A stretch of DNA of 5,219 bases, from positions 1 through 5,219 of the forward strand of contig JAGIAA010000075.1 of the NCBI GenBank assembly GCA_017745115.1, read 5' to 3'. Under the pieces are notes generated by a model, which was not told the DNA's origin, searched no databases, and saw nothing but the letters and a program-made list of their open reading frames with translations. Origin of the DNA: Sphingobium sp. Its GTDB lineage: Bacteria; Pseudomonadota; Alphaproteobacteria; Sphingomonadales; Sphingomonadaceae. The translations under genes were made by a program, and so were the position numbers. Shown here in pieces: positions 4,864 to 5,219 of this stretch (positions are counted from its first letter, which is position 1; the number at the start of each line of letters is the position of its first letter).

Positions 4864-5100
4864 ATGACTGAGGTTATCAAGCCGGGCGTCAAGCCCGTGC
4901 GCCCCCATTTCTCGTCCGGCCCGTGCGCCAAGCCGCCCGGATACGATCCCGCAAAACTCGCCACCGACGTGCTCGGCCGCTCGCACCGCTCGAAGCTGGG
5001 CAAGACCCGGCTCGCGCTCTGCATCGACCTGATGCGCGAGATGCTGGCCCTGCCCGACACGCACCGCATCGGCATCGTGCCCGGCTCCGACACCGGCGCA
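4864..5100 (+). CDS. serC: Phosphoserine aminotransferase SerC, N-terminal 79 residues only
   Basis: SerC is a cytosolic PLP enzyme that transaminates 3-phosphohydroxypyruvate to O-phosphoserine in serine synthesis. It also acts on the 4-phosphoerythronate branch of vitamin B6 synthesis. The visible part has the family's start KPxxxPxxPHFSSGPCAKPPGYDP (in short pieces: HFSSGPCAKPPG at 15-26), the LGRSHRSKLGK block (37-47), and the IGIVPGSDTGA block (69-79), typical of the alphaproteobacterial type. ATG 4864 has AAGGAG at 4849-4854, nine bases away. The full protein should be about 370-380 residues, but homology ends at A79: the expected aromatic/EM(A)xW continuation is missing. The plus frame stays open to the window end but reads SFSLDGYATA..., which is not SerC. 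So the gene is truncated at a junction, not a frameshift. In intact genomes serA usually follows; it is absent here. Confidence 0.9.
5079..5100. other. Junction of serC and queG sequence with shared bases
   Basis: Over these ~20 bases the plus strand reads PGSDTGA of SerC while the minus strand reads APVSEPG, compatible with QueG. Left of it only SerC makes sense, right of it only QueG. An overlap of this size is what a short k-mer join in assembly, or a microhomology-mediated join, would leave. Confidence 0.7.
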
Positions 5101-5219
5101 TCCTTCAGCTTGGACGGGTACGCGACAGCAATCGCGATGATGGAACGCGCCTCAGGCATAAGCAGCGCAGGCTGCGTTCTAAGATCCAAATCCGGCTCCT
5201 CAAACCCAGACTCATGTCC
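5079..5219 (-). pseudogene. queG: Internal fragment of epoxyqueuosine reductase QueG, Firmicutes-type
   Basis: Read on the minus strand from the window edge, the frame gives HESGFEEPDLDLRTQPALLM then PEARSIIAIAVAYPSKLKDA and PVSEPG. This matches the N-terminal region (DUF1730 part) of QueG, the cobalamin and iron-sulfur enzyme that makes queuosine from epoxyqueuosine in tRNA. The ESGFEEPD and AYPSK blocks are what I recall from Bacillus/Paenibacillus proteins, not alphaproteobacterial ones. Both ends are missing: the N-terminus runs off the window and the frame loses homology after PG, where QueG would continue with an (Y/R)RG-type segment toward its iron-sulfur sites. GC at 5101-5219 is about 57%, below the neighbouring serC. 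A TTG at 5189 gives a false start for the frame; the true fragment extends to 5219. Identification is from memory of the family. Confidence 0.75.

Noticed and set aside
4860..5189. Minus-strand 109-codon frame taken as one gene
   Set aside because: Only its first 37 codons (plus ten upstream) resemble QueG; the rest is an antisense reading of serC. It is an artefact of the junction.

Overview
The window is a GC-rich stretch that looks like the chromosome of an alphaproteobacterium, most likely a sphingomonad (Sphingomonadales). The basis is two PEPxxWA-type CTERM proteins with the RRRKTAVSFA tail that I associate with this order, a membrane-anchored class I cytochrome c, and an alphaproteobacterial-style SerC N-terminus. 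The last ~120 bases do not fit this picture and read as part of a Firmicutes-type queG gene.

Layout from left to right. Positions 1-246 are non-coding, with two copies of a GTCACGCGCCTC motif and a possible promoter. A membrane-anchored cytochrome c gene (247-864, +) follows and ends in a strong, probably bidirectional terminator. Next is a ~150 bp intergenic element (925-1076) made of nested palindromes with inverted ends, which contains a third copy of the motif. It separates the cytochrome gene from a convergent two-gene unit on the minus strand: an extensin-like (PF06904-type) putative cell-wall lipoprotein (2026-2715), then a LOG/TIGR00730-family Rossmann nucleotide hydrolase (1096-1971).

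Further right lie two tandem minus-strand genes for small secreted PEPxxWA-CTERM proteins (3061-3675 and 3980-4552). Each has its own signal peptide and is followed by a very similar hairpin. Their 3' ends are about 88% identical in DNA although their bodies are unrelated by eye. Divergent from them, serC (phosphoserine aminotransferase) begins at 4864 on the plus strand with a good ribosome binding site and a candidate -35 box.

serC homology stops after 79 codons at about position 5100. From there to the end the minus strand reads as an internal piece of epoxyqueuosine reductase (QueG) with lower GC. The switch lies in ~20 bases that make sense in both reading frames, so an assembly chimera at the contig end is the most likely explanation.

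I found no phage, CRISPR, tRNA or rRNA, and no convincing new multi-gene system. The points most worth checking are the chimeric end, the three-copy palindromic motif whose arms vary while the core stays constant, and the shared CTERM-plus-terminator 3' cassette of the PEP-CTERM pair.
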